Positions 33,830 through 42,757 of a stretch of DNA of 64,000 bases are shown piece by piece. Location: the NCBI GenBank assembly GCA_963761735.1, contig CAVXHQ010000005.1, forward strand, positions 1,116,001-1,180,000. Direction: 5' to 3'. The translations under genes and the position numbers were made by a program. Each line of letters begins with the position of its first letter. The first letter of the stretch is position 1. The notes under the pieces are model-generated. The model saw only the letters and a list, made by a program, of their open reading frames with translations, did no database searches and was not told the origin of the DNA. Source of the stretch: CAVXHQ01 sp963761735. Its GTDB lineage: Bacteria; Pseudomonadota; Alphaproteobacteria; Rhodobacterales; Rhodobacteraceae.

Positions 33830-35227
33830 ATGGGTGACGGACACGCGATCCCACCGCTGGAGCAGAACGAATTCACCGGTCTGATCGGCACGGCGCGGGC
33901 GCAGATCAATCCGCCAGCGGGCATCTATGCGCGGACCTGGGGCAGTTCGGACCATGACATCGCCGACGGCATTCACCGTCCGTTATATGCAACCTGCCTT
34001 GCGATCGCCGATGCCGAAACGTCGGCGCCGGTCTATTTCGTAACGCTCGATCTGATGGTCTGGCTGTCGGCCGCGGACGAGGCTGGCATCCGCGGCCCCG
34101 TCGAAGCCGCGCTCGATATCGCGCCAGGCCGGCTGATCCTGCAGCTGTCGCATAGTCATGGCGTGCCCTTTACCGATCCGGGGCTGGCCGACGCGCCGGG
34201 CGGCCATCTGATCGCGCAATACCGGTCCGAAATTCTTGCGGCCTGTCTGGAAATCGCCCAGGACGCGCGGGCCGACATGGCGCCCTCGGTTCTGAGCTGG
34301 GGCACCGGGAAATGTGGCCTTGCCTACAACCGCGACCTCGTCCTGCCCCGGACCGGAGAAGTTGTCGTCGGTCTGAACCCCGAGGGTCCCGCCGACGATA
34401 CGCTCGTCGTCGGTCGCATCACCGGTGCGGACGGCACCGTCCGTGCCACGCTGGTGAATTATGCCGCCCATCCGACGTCGCTCGGCGGCGGCAACCGGAT
34501 GATTTCGCCCGATTACATCGGGGCGATGCGCGAACTGGTCGAGCGCGAGACACAGGGCGCCGTCTGCGTCTTTCTGCACGGCGCCGACGGCGATCTGACG
34601 CCACGCCGCAGCTTTGAGGATGACACCGACGCGGCGGATCAGAATGGCCGCGAACTTGGATATGCCGCTCTCGGCGTGCTGGCGGGTCTGTTCGCGCCGG
34701 GCAACCGCATGGTGTTCGACAAACGAGTCGATTCGGGCGCGACACTGGGCCTGTGGCGGTTCGAAAAGCAGGCGCCCGACCGGTCGGTGATGGCCAACGT
34801 CGGCCACGCAACGCTTCGGGTGGGGGAATTGCCGTCGATTGCGACGTGCATCCGCGACGTGGAGGATGCGTCAGACGGGTTCCGGAGAGAACGCGCGCGG
34901 CGCCGTCTGGCATTGCGCCGCAAGGTTGGCGACGCGGCCGATTTCGATCTTCCGATCTACGTCTGGCGGCTGGGCAGGTCTCTGTTCGTCGGCGCTCCTG
35001 TAGAATTCTACAGCGAGGTACAGATATCCCTGCGCGCCCGGTTTCCCGATTTTACCGTGATCGTTCTGGATGTCTGCAACGGTTTCCTGAATTATCTGCC
35101 GCGAAAACAGGATTTCGAGCGTGGCACCTATGCGGCCCGGATCTCGCTGTTTGCCGAAGGCAGCATGGAGCGGGCACGCGACACGGCAGCCGCCATGATG
35201 GCGCAGATGGCCGAGGGCGACCGATGA
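33830..35227 (+). CDS. Neutral/alkaline ceramidase-like hydrolase
   Basis: This 465-aa protein resembles the N-terminal metal-dependent domain of neutral ceramidases: GTARAQINPPAGIYARTWG at the start, LQLSHSHGVPF (where the family has a THTH-type zinc site), VNYAAHPTSLGGGNRMISPDYIGAMRE and FLHGADGDLTPR. No signal peptide is seen, so a cytoplasmic substrate is likely, unlike secreted ceramidases. Amide hydrolysis of an imported compound is plausible. It closes the ABC operon, 48 nt after the ATPase gene. Confidence 0.72.
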   Translation: MGDGHAIPPLEQNEFTGLIGTARAQINPPAGIYARTWGSSDHDIADGIHRPLYATCLAIADAETSAPVYFVTLDLMVWLSAADEAGIRGPVEAALDIAPGRLILQLSHSHGVPFTDPGLADAPGGHLIAQYRSEILAACLEIAQDARADMAPSVLSWGTGKCGLAYNRDLVLPRTGEVVVGLNPEGPADDTLVVGRITGADGTVRATLVNYAAHPTSLGGGNRMISPDYIGAMRELVERETQGAVCVFLHGADGDLTPRRSFEDDTDAADQNGRELGYAALGVLAGLFAPGNRMVFDKRVDSGATLGLWRFEKQAPDRSVMANVGHATLRVGELPSIATCIRDVEDASDGFRRERARRRLALRRKVGDAADFDLPIYVWRLGRSLFVGAPVEFYSEVQISLRARFPDFTVIVLDVCNGFLNYLPRKQDFERGTYAARISLFAEGSMERARDTAAAMMAQMAEGDR

Positions 35228-35436
35228 TCGCTGTATGTTCGCCGGGGCGCGGCGGTCTATGCGGGCGGTTTTGGCGGCAGGTCGCGTTTCCACACCCGGC
35301 GGGTGGGCGCGGCGGAAACGGCCAACATATCCGGCGCCAAAGCGGGGCGGGCATGCCGCCTGCGCTGAACGGTTATCGTCGACGCGTCGTCTGACATCGA
35401 TACGACGACCCTGGACCGGCCCGCGCGCCACGCGCA

Positions 35437-36153
35437 CTAAAGGATCGCGGTGGTGACGAGGCGGTCCTGCACGAGAGCCGCAAGATGCGCGATCTGCGGC
35501 CGCAGGGGACCGCCTTCGTGACGGCGGACCTTGAGGGCCTCCACGGCCTCGGTCAGCGAGACGTCACCGGCGCTGTGGGCGATGCCGCTGAGAAATTGCG
35601 TAAGATAGTCGATGGCCTGCGCGTCTTCTTCTCCCGACAGGACGTCGGCCACATGCGCAAGATCGTCGCGCAGGGCGATGGGATCGGGGGCCACGTGTTC
35701 CTCGAGAACGATGCGCGGTCCCGGCGGTTGCCGGTCGCGCGGCAGATGCCGCAGGATCGCCGCCTGAAATTGCGCAAGGCGACCGACGGGTTTGGCCATG
35801 AAACCGTCCGCCCCGGCGTTCAGCGCAAGCTGCTCTCCTTCGGGATCGCCGCTGGTGCCCAGCAGGATTTCGACGCGGGGGGCGGTGCGGGCCAGTTCTT
35901 CGATAAGTTGTATGCCCGACCCGTCGGGCAGCCCCAGATCGACGATGACCGCCGACGGGCGATAGACCCGCAAATGCCGATGCGCGTTGAAAAGCGAATC
36001 CGCCCGCCGGATCCGGGCACCGGACCGCAGGCACAGCAGGCGAAACGCCTCCGAGGCATAGCGGCTGTCCTCTACGAGCAGAACGGTTAGGCCCAGTAGC
36101 GGTCGGGCGGCTGTCGGTGGCCTGCGGCTTAGAAAGTCGTCCAAGGTGTCCAT
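35437..36153 (-). CDS. Response regulator with single receiver domain and uncharacterised C-terminus
   Basis: This 238-aa protein has a receiver domain at residues about 22-140: acidic pair Glu28-Asp29, phospho-acceptor Asp72 (VIVDLGLPDGSG), Thr/Ser near 100 (LLGTSGD) and Lys121 (FMAKPVG). The remaining 100 residues are helical and contain no recognisable DNA-binding or enzymatic domain. GGGGGA precedes the ATG. No histidine kinase gene is adjacent, so its partner is unknown. Confidence 0.82.
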   Translation of the reverse strand: MDTLDDFLSRRPPTAARPLLGLTVLLVEDSRYASEAFRLLCLRSGARIRRADSLFNAHRHLRVYRPSAVIVDLGLPDGSGIQLIEELARTAPRVEILLGTSGDPEGEQLALNAGADGFMAKPVGRLAQFQAAILRHLPRDRQPPGPRIVLEEHVAPDPIALRDDLAHVADVLSGEEDAQAIDYLTQFLSGIAHSAGDVSLTEAVEALKVRRHEGGPLRPQIAHLAALVQDRLVTTAIL

Positions 36154-36320
36154 GTCGTTTCCCCCAGTGGATGCAGAACCATCAGCACCAGCGAATCACA
36201 ATTCTAGGTTAACGACGATGAAACCATTTGGACTGCGGCCCCAGGCTGCGACCAATGGGCGCTTGTGCGCGGTTGGCCGGGCCACGATAAGGCGGCGAAC
36301 TAGGCAATCGGAGAGACGCG

Positions 36321-36725
36321 ATGATCGGTCGGCTGAACCACGTGGCGATTGCCGTCCCGGATCTTGCCGCGGCCATCGCGCAATATGCGGATGTCCTTGG
36401 CGCGGATGTCGGCGCGCCGCAAGACGAGCCCGATCACGGCGTGCGCGTGGTGTTCGTGACATTGCCCAATACCAAGATCGAGTTTCTGCATCCCCTCGGC
36501 GGCGCGTCCCCCATCGCCGGTTTCCTTGACAAAAACCCGCGCGGCGGGATCCATCACATGTGTTACGAGGTGGACGATATCCTCGCCGCGCGTGACCACC
36601 TTGTAGCGTCTGGCGCGCGGGTTCTGGGCGACGGTTCGCCGAAAACCGGCGCGCATGGCAAACCGGTCCTGTTTCTGCATCCAGCGGATTTTCTGGGCTG
36701 CCTGATCGAACTGGAGGAAGTCTGA
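36321..36725 (+). CDS. mce: Methylmalonyl-CoA epimerase
   Basis: This 134-aa VOC-fold protein has the epimerase landmarks: LNHVAIAVPDL at the start (metal His), IEFLHPLG, GGIHHMCYEVDDI (second His) and LIELEEV (metal Glu). It interconverts the methylmalonyl-CoA epimers on the propionyl-CoA to succinyl-CoA route; MeaB, the mutase-protecting G protein, is encoded 26 kb away. GGAGAGACGCG precedes the ATG. The next gene begins after 1 nt. Confidence 0.93.
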   Translation: MIGRLNHVAIAVPDLAAAIAQYADVLGADVGAPQDEPDHGVRVVFVTLPNTKIEFLHPLGGASPIAGFLDKNPRGGIHHMCYEVDDILAARDHLVASGARVLGDGSPKTGAHGKPVLFLHPADFLGCLIELEEV

Positions 36726-36726
36726 T

Positions 36727-37092
36727 ATGTCCATCACATCCGCCATCGTATTGTTTGCGGTGTGCTGGTTCATGGTGTTCCTCATCGTGCTGCCATTGCG
36801 CCTGCAAACGCAGGGCGAGGCGGGCGAGGTGGTTAACGGCACCCACAGCTCTGCCCCGGCGAACCCGCAGATCGCCAAGCGTGCAAAGATCACGACCGGC
36901 ATCGCTGCCGTGTTGTGGGTGGCGCTGGTGGCGGTGATTCTGTCGGGGAACTTTTCGATCCGCGATATCGACTGGTTTGACCGGATGGGGCCGCCGTCCG
37001 ATAGGTCGTCCGATACGTCGTCCGATACGGCGGTCGACGAGGAAACGCGAACCGCGCCCGCAGTGACGCCCGAAGTCACGCCAGAGCGCTGA
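36727..37092 (+). CDS. DUF1467 family membrane protein
   Basis: This 121-aa protein has two membrane helices (ITSAIVLFAVCWFMVFLIVL and TGIAAVLWVALVAVILSG) around the conserved LPLRLQTQGEAGEVVNGTHSSAPANP loop that defines DUF1467. Function unknown; in alphaproteobacteria it usually follows mce, as here. The C-terminal tail is longer than usual and consists of Ser/Asp/Thr repeats encoded by three 12-bp tandem units. Confidence 0.88.
   Translation: MSITSAIVLFAVCWFMVFLIVLPLRLQTQGEAGEVVNGTHSSAPANPQIAKRAKITTGIAAVLWVALVAVILSGNFSIRDIDWFDRMGPPSDRSSDTSSDTAVDEETRTAPAVTPEVTPER
36995..37030 (+). repeat. Tandem repeat, three 12-bp units in the DUF1467 gene
   Basis: The units CGTCCGATAGGT, CGTCCGATACGT and CGTCCGATACGG are consecutive and encode the Ser-Ser-Asp-Thr-like tail. 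Unit length keeps the frame. Confidence 0.85.
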
Positions 37093-37110
37093 AGGCGCGC
37101 GGATGCCCCG

Positions 37111-37701
37111 TTAGGTGTCAGCCCATGTCACCAGACCGTCGATATCGGGGCGCGGGCGTTCAGGCGGCGGCGCGGTTTCGGTGCCGATGTGGATGAAACC
37201 CGCGATGCTTTCGTGCGCGGCGAGGTGCAGGCCGTCGTGGACGAAGGCCGCATCGTGACTGGCCCAGCCCGACAGCCAGTTGGCCCCCCAGCCGCTGGCC
37301 AGCGCCGCGTTCAGCAGCGCGAGGCAGACGGCACCGGCGGAGTATATCTGCTCGATCCGCGGGATCTTGTCCGAGGGTTTCGGTGCGGCGACGACGGCGA
37401 CGGCGAGGTCCGCGTCCCGAAACTGCGCGGTTGCCTTTGCGGTGCGGTCCGCGTCGATGCCAAGGGCCGTGGCGCGGTCGACGACGAGCTTCGCTAGGCG
37501 CGCCAGAGCCTGTTTCTCCAGCACGATGAACCGCCAGGGTTCCAGTTTTCCATGATCCGGCGTCCGCGCCGCCGCGACGAGCATCGGCATCAGAGCCGCA
37601 CGGCCGGGCACCGGTGTCGTCAGGGTCTTGGCCGGGCGGGACCGGCGGGTAGCGAGAAAATCGAGGACCTCGGGATGCGGTCGGGCGGCGTTGACGGGCA
37701 T
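37111..37701 (-). CDS. Nitroreductase family protein (YdjA-like)
   Basis: This 196-aa FMN nitroreductase-fold protein has LDFLATRRSRPAKTL at the start, AARTPDHGKLEPWRFIVL (FMN-binding), and ASGWGANWLSGW plus GFIHIGTE near the end. These are YdjA-type features. The ATG at 37701 has AAAGGAG nine bases upstream, a strong independent ribosome site. As sequenced, the frame is also open from kpsC into this gene, which would give a 912-aa chimera; I interpret that as the result of an extra base in kpsC. Confidence 0.85.
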   Translation of the reverse strand: MPVNAARPHPEVLDFLATRRSRPAKTLTTPVPGRAALMPMLVAAARTPDHGKLEPWRFIVLEKQALARLAKLVVDRATALGIDADRTAKATAQFRDADLAVAVVAAPKPSDKIPRIEQIYSAGAVCLALLNAALASGWGANWLSGWASHDAAFVHDGLHLAAHESIAGFIHIGTETAPPPERPRPDIDGLVTWADT

Positions 37702-37796
37702 GTGGCAGAACTCCTTTGTCTCGATGTCGGTGGCCAGACCTCCTGCGTCAACGGGGTCAGGTGCCGCAGGGGGATATGACGAAGCCGCCGGGGCGG

Positions 37797-39849
37797 TCAA
37801 CGGCGCCAGAGCGGCGCGAAACCGGCGAAGGCACCTTGCAGCTTTGCCAGCGCCCGGTTGCGCCGCGATGGCGGGCGGCACGGTGCCTGTCGCCAGACGG
37901 AGTGCCGCGATTTCGGGCGGGCAGGGGCGCTGCGTGACCGGATCGTGATAGCGCGGATAGGCAATGAGGCAGCCGTGCACGAGGGCCGCGATGTCGAGCC
38001 TTGCGTGACGGCGGGCCAGGGGGGGGGCGCGGTCGGACGTCAGGCCCCAGCCCGCGTAGAAAGGCTGGCCCAGACAGGTGACGGGCACACCGCGCAACAG
38101 CGCCTCGAACCCCAGGGTCGAAGTCATCGTCCAGACCTCGTCTACCGCCTCGAGGGCGGCGACGGCATCGGTGCGCGTCAGGACCGCGTCGGCGGCGGCG
38201 GTATCGGCAACAGTGCCGGGGCGCAGGCCTGCCTCGACGTCGGGGTGCGGCTTGTACAGGATCACGGCCGCGGGATTTGCGGCCCGGGTGGTGGCGAGCA
38301 AGGCGGCATTGGTGGCCACATCGGTGGCACCGAGGCGGATCGAGGCATCGTCCTCGACCTGACCGGGGACGAGGATGCGACGACCTGTCGGCAAGGTATC
38401 CGGCAATCGGCCACCCAGGTTGTATTTCGTCAGACGCGCGGCGGTTAAGGTGGCAATGAGGCGACGGGACCGGTCGCGGGCATCCAGCGGCAGGTCGTCG
38501 CTGGCGTTGAGGATGTTTTCGAGGCGGCTGGGGCGCGTCGGGTCGTAATAAATGCCCAGATCGTCGAGGACGAGCGACAGGGGCGCGATCAGATCGGCGC
38601 CGAGGCCGCGCGAGCGCAGAAAGCCGTCTTCGATCCGGGTGGCCTCTGTGGCACCGGTGGATTTGCCGGACCAGACCATCAGGGGCCGTGGCGGGGACCG
38701 CTCGCCGCTCCCGTGCGGGCGCGTCTCGCTCTTGACGAAATGCACCGGCGCGTAGAGGCCGAAAACCCTTTGCAGCGGTGCGCGTTTCCACAGGCGCATC
38801 CCCGCGGCGTCCCAGCCTGCGTGATCGTCGCGCCAGCAGCGGGTTTCGGCCTCGAGGGTGTCGATGGTCTCCTCCAGGGTTGCGAGACGGTCGCGGTAGG
38901 GGCAGTACCATACCGGATAGAGGATCATCGCCGCGGCAAAAAGCTGTGCGCGGGTCAGTCTGCGCTGCCGCCGGTCGAGCGGCGTCCGGTCGTCCGTCAG
39001 GCCCCAGCCTGCGTAGAACGGCTGCCCCATCACCACCGGCCGGTGCCCGGCGCTGATCGCCTCGAACCCCAGTTGCGACGACACGGTGTAGACCGCCACG
39101 GCGCCGTCGAGCAGGGCGTGCGGCGACAGGGGGGCTGTCAGCAATTCCATGCCCGCCGAAAGATCTCCCTGCCGGAAATGTCCGTCGCGATGGCCGCCCT
39201 GCGTTTCGGGGTGGGATTTGACGAGGATGCGGGCGGTCGGGTGCTCCTCGCGGGCAAGGAACAGCATTTCGAGGAAGGTGTTCCGGTCGGCGCGGCTGGC
39301 GCGGACGCTGGCATCCTTGTGCGTCTGGTCGACGACGAGGACATAGCCGGGGTCGGGCGCCGCAAGATCCGGATCGAAGGCATTGTATTTGCTCAGGTTC
39401 GCGCGCCGCAGCCGAGCCATCGCCAGTTTTGCACGGGTCAGGATCGCGGCATCGTCGAGCGGGTCTTCGGCGAGGATGCGTTCGAGGTCGGAGGGCTGCG
39501 CGGGGTCGAAATGCACGCCCCGCGTATCGAGATGCAGTCCCAGCGGGGGCTGTGCGGCGGGCGATCTCGACCGTCCGGGCAGGACCGAACGCAGGAACGC
39601 ATCCTCGACCCGCAAGATTGGCGCATCCGCCCATGCGGCGACCTTTTCGCCGCGCGGCGCTGTGGGGGACTGCCCCCAGATGCCGACGAAATCGCCCGCC
39701 CCCGGTGCGCCGAGGGCCACGCCATAGCCCGACAAGTGCAGGATCCGTTTGATCCGACGCCCCGCCGGCCCCGTCAGAAATCCGCCGTTGTACACGCAAA
39801 GACGCCGCGGAGAGGGCCCCGCGGCGTCCGGTGTCGCACGGATCGTCAA
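37797..39849 (-). CDS. kpsC: KpsC-like capsule glycolipid beta-Kdo glycosyltransferase, with probable frameshift near the 3' end
   Basis: Two homologous glycosyltransferase halves are visible, each with a QPFYAGWGLT motif (about residues 278 and 593), as in KpsC, which builds the poly-Kdo linker on lyso-phosphatidylglycerol for group 2 capsules. As read, the frame continues past 37797 into the nitroreductase gene. Deleting one T in the TTT at 37843-37845 instead yields the ending KLQGAFAGFAPLWRR and a TGA at 37797, giving 683 aa, the usual KpsC length. The start shown is a TTG directly after the stop of the upstream gene; GTG at 39795 is an alternative. Confidence 0.85.
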
Positions 39850-39850
39850 T

Positions 39851-40984
39851 CTAGCCGCCGGACACGGAGGTGACCGTTTCGACCGAGGCGAGGGTGCCTG
39901 TCAGCGCCGCGATCACCTTGTTGAACTGGGTGAAGGGCGCTTCGGTCACATAGACCGTGTCGCCGTCGCGGATCGCGAAATCGCGGGCAAAGAACATGCC
40001 GTTGGGCCGCGTCAGGTCGAGGACATAGACCACGCGCTGGGTGCCGGTGATGTCGTCGCGGCCGACGAGCTGGCGGGCGATGGCCTCGGGCTCGTTGCGA
40101 AAGATGAACACGCCGGTGGGATCGGCAGAAGCCGTCGACAGACCGCCGACCTGGGCCAGCGCCTCGATGGCGGAAATCGCCTGCGCCTCGAAGGGAACGA
40201 GGTTCTGGGTGCCGGTTGCGCCAAGGGCGGTGAAGGTGCGGGTGTCCTCCTCGACGATGATCCGGTCGCCGCCGCGCAGGGCGATGTCGTGGGCGGGATG
40301 CTGATAGAGGTCCTGAAACCAGATCGTGCCGGTAAGATCGCCGCGCACGACGGTCACCTGCGCAACCTCGGGCTCGATGGCAATGCCACCGGCGCGGGCC
40401 AGCATGGCCGTGAGCGTGCGGGTGGGCCGCTCGATCGGATAGACGCCCTGCGCACCGACGCCGCCGACGACCGACACCGTGGTGCCGTCACCGGCCAGGC
40501 GGCGGATCTGCACCTGCGGATCGGGCGTCTGTTCCTCGAGGCGGGCGGCGATCAGGCGGCGCACGGCCTCAGGGGTATTTCCCGCCGCGCGCACCCGTCC
40601 CGCGTAGGGCACGAAGATGAACCCCGCACCGTCGACCTGCACCTCTTCGAGGACGGTCGCGTTCTGGCCCGTGGGCACCAGCAGACCGTCGTCGACGTTC
40701 TCCCAGATCGTCAGGCCAAGGACGTCGCCCGGCTCGATCGTATCGGACCCCAGAACGCCCGAGTTCTCGAACCGCGACGAAAACCCAAGGGCAGGCGTGA
40801 GGCTGGCGATGAGGTTGACCCGGTCATCGACCGTCAGCACGAAGGCGTCGCCCTCACGCATGACGGAGCCGGAAAAGATCTCGCCCCGGGTGGGGCCGGA
40901 ACGGGGGAGCCCGCAGGCGGCAACAACGGCCAATGCCGCAAGTGCCGCCACGCCACGGGTCAGGCGCAAACGCTTGGAAATCAC
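39851..40984 (-). CDS. Capsule polysaccharide export outer-membrane lipoprotein (Wza/KpsD-like)
   Basis: This 377-aa protein has a lipoprotein signal (AVVAAC, lipidated Cys24) and a polysaccharide export domain (IEPGDVLGLTIWENVDDGLL, VDGAGFIFVPYAGRVRAAG), followed by SLBB-like repeats (VSVVGGVGAQGVYPIERP; GGDRIIVEEDTRTFTALGA). It would form the outer-membrane channel for the capsule made with KpsC and KpsS. The start is GTG at 40984 with GAGGAG nine bases upstream. Confidence 0.85.
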   Translation of the reverse strand: MISKRLRLTRGVAALAALAVVAACGLPRSGPTRGEIFSGSVMREGDAFVLTVDDRVNLIASLTPALGFSSRFENSGVLGSDTIEPGDVLGLTIWENVDDGLLVPTGQNATVLEEVQVDGAGFIFVPYAGRVRAAGNTPEAVRRLIAARLEEQTPDPQVQIRRLAGDGTTVSVVGGVGAQGVYPIERPTRTLTAMLARAGGIAIEPEVAQVTVVRGDLTGTIWFQDLYQHPAHDIALRGGDRIIVEEDTRTFTALGATGTQNLVPFEAQAISAIEALAQVGGLSTASADPTGVFIFRNEPEAIARQLVGRDDITGTQRVVYVLDLTRPNGMFFARDFAIRDGDTVYVTEAPFTQFNKVIAALTGTLASVETVTSVSGG

Positions 40985-41040
40985 TGCTCGGTCTCCTCGA
41001 CCTGTTTTTATTGCCTCGGTCTTTTTTTATCGCCGCCGGT

Positions 41041-41078
41041 CTGTGCCGGTCGGATCTTTCTGTGCCGGTCGGGTCTTT
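41041..41078 (-). repeat. Tandem duplication of a 19-bp unit before the Wza-like gene
   Basis: CTGTGCCGGTCGG(A/G)TCTTT occurs twice in direct succession with one difference. It lies 57 bp upstream of the GTG start of the Wza-like gene and may duplicate a promoter or leader element. Confidence 0.8.
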
Positions 41079-41211
41079 GGGGTACATTGCGCGGAAAATG
41101 CGGGAAAATCCACATTCGGGTGCCGCCGGGATCGGGTTCGGGCCCGATCTGTTGCGACAAAGGCGCGTTTGGCCCTGTGCGGCGGCGCAGGATCACCAGA
41201 TGGTGTGGCCG

Positions 41212-42522
41212 CTACTTTATCACGCGCAACGGCTGGCGTGGCGCCAGCTTGCCCGAGCGCAGCGCATCGTAGGGATCCTCGGCGTCGAGCATCATGTCGA
41301 CAACCTGCCGCATCACCTGACGGCGGCCTTTGGTGGAATAGAACCCGCCGGGGATCTGGCTGGTTTCCAGCAAGAACCGCCGGTAGTCGCGGAATGCGCG
41401 GCCATCGGGGCGGCCGGGCTGCGCGAAAAATTCCGCCATCGGTTCCTGTGCGACGAACTCGGGCTTGGCATAGACCGCGCGGCCCATGACCTTGAGCGGG
41501 ATGCCGCGCCAGAGCACCTGTTGCCCGGCGGTGGAGTTGACCGTGACGGCGGTACGCGCATGATCGAGCAGCTTCGCAAGTTTGCCGCCGCGCAGATAAT
41601 GCACCCGTCCCGTCACGCCGTGCGAGCGCGCAAGGGTGTCGATCATCGCGCGCAGAGGCGCCCGGCCCGTTTCCAGCGGATGCGCCTTGAACACCAGATG
41701 ATGATGCTGCGGCGCACCGGCGGCAAAACCGCGCACCACCAGCTCGAGAAACTCGGACATCTTCGTAAACGGCGAATGTTTCTGAAAGCTGGCGTCATGT
41801 TCGAGTTGCAGCAGGGCGAGGTGATAGGGATAGCCCCCCGCCCGGATCCGCCCCGTCGCCCACATCCGGTGCAGCGCGATCCAGGGCATCAGCACCAGAC
41901 GTTTGGTATAGAGCATGGTTTCGGTGGTCAGCGGCAGTTCGCGGTGCCGTCTGAAGCCTTTGTAATCGCCGTTCCGGAACAGTACGAACCAATGATACAG
42001 CGCGCCGTAGAAAACGTGCTGGCGCATGTCGCCCCACTGGGCGGGCGGTTCGGGCACGTCGAGGTCCGACATCTCGAGGTCGGCCTTCATCTGGGCGACG
42101 CTCATGTCCATCAGACGCGAATTGCCGTTCGACCCGCCACGCTCATAGGTCACCCAATAGGGCCGCATGTATCCCTCTTCGAACACATGCACCGTCAGAT
42201 CCGCCGCGCGCGCGATGGCCACGGCCTGCGCGTGGATGGGCCGCGTGTCGCCATACAGCACGATGTCGGTGATGCCGCGGTCGGCGATCAGGGCAGAGAA
42301 TGTCGTGGCCCAGTCCTCGGACGTGCCGCGATAGGGGATATAGCCGGGGCTGCCGAACCAGAACGCCCGGTCGCCCGCATTGAACCCGACCCGGAAAACC
42401 TGCGCTCCGGCGGCGCGCAGCATCTTGCCCAACCGGAAAAAGAACGGCCCGTGCGGTCCCTGAAGGAACACGAACCGGCGCGACCCGGGGCTGACGGAGG
42501 GTTTCGAGGATTTGCGGGGCAC
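41212..42522 (-). CDS. kpsS: KpsS-like capsule polysaccharide Kdo transferase
   Basis: This protein of about 436 aa has the KpsS pattern: FVFLQGPHGPFFFRLGKMLRAAG at the start, GDRAFWFGSPGYIPYRG, YGDTRPIHAQA, FEEGYMRPYWVTYERGG, HHLVFKAHPLETGR and TVNSTAGQQVLWRGIPL. KpsS adds the first Kdo to the lipid acceptor of group 2 capsules and works with KpsC. The GTG at 42522 is preferred (AGGA seven bases upstream); a TTG six codons earlier is also in frame. Confidence 0.88.
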   Translation of the reverse strand: MPRKSSKPSVSPGSRRFVFLQGPHGPFFFRLGKMLRAAGAQVFRVGFNAGDRAFWFGSPGYIPYRGTSEDWATTFSALIADRGITDIVLYGDTRPIHAQAVAIARAADLTVHVFEEGYMRPYWVTYERGGSNGNSRLMDMSVAQMKADLEMSDLDVPEPPAQWGDMRQHVFYGALYHWFVLFRNGDYKGFRRHRELPLTTETMLYTKRLVLMPWIALHRMWATGRIRAGGYPYHLALLQLEHDASFQKHSPFTKMSEFLELVVRGFAAGAPQHHHLVFKAHPLETGRAPLRAMIDTLARSHGVTGRVHYLRGGKLAKLLDHARTAVTVNSTAGQQVLWRGIPLKVMGRAVYAKPEFVAQEPMAEFFAQPGRPDGRAFRDYRRFLLETSQIPGGFYSTKGRRQVMRQVVDMMLDAEDPYDALRSGKLAPRQPLRVIK

Positions 42523-42757
42523 CGTTGTTCCTGGCTGCAAGCGATGTTTGTGACAGACCGCCTAGCAGGGCGGTGCGGCACAAATAGGGCATTTCCGGCC
42601 CGCGCCGGAAAGACCCCCGACGGGGAAAAACGAAGCGGCGTTTCCCGTGCCCGCCGGTGGCCCAGCGGGCCACGTTCCCCTTTCCGTCCGGGTCTTGCCG
42701 GGGCCCGGTCCAGCGGCTAGCACAGAGGCCTTGGCTGCCAAACAAAGGATCAGCGCG

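Noticed and set aside
37111..39849. True KpsC-nitroreductase fusion protein
   Set aside because: The normal KpsC C-terminus and stop appear after a one-base correction, and the nitroreductase has its own strong ribosome site.
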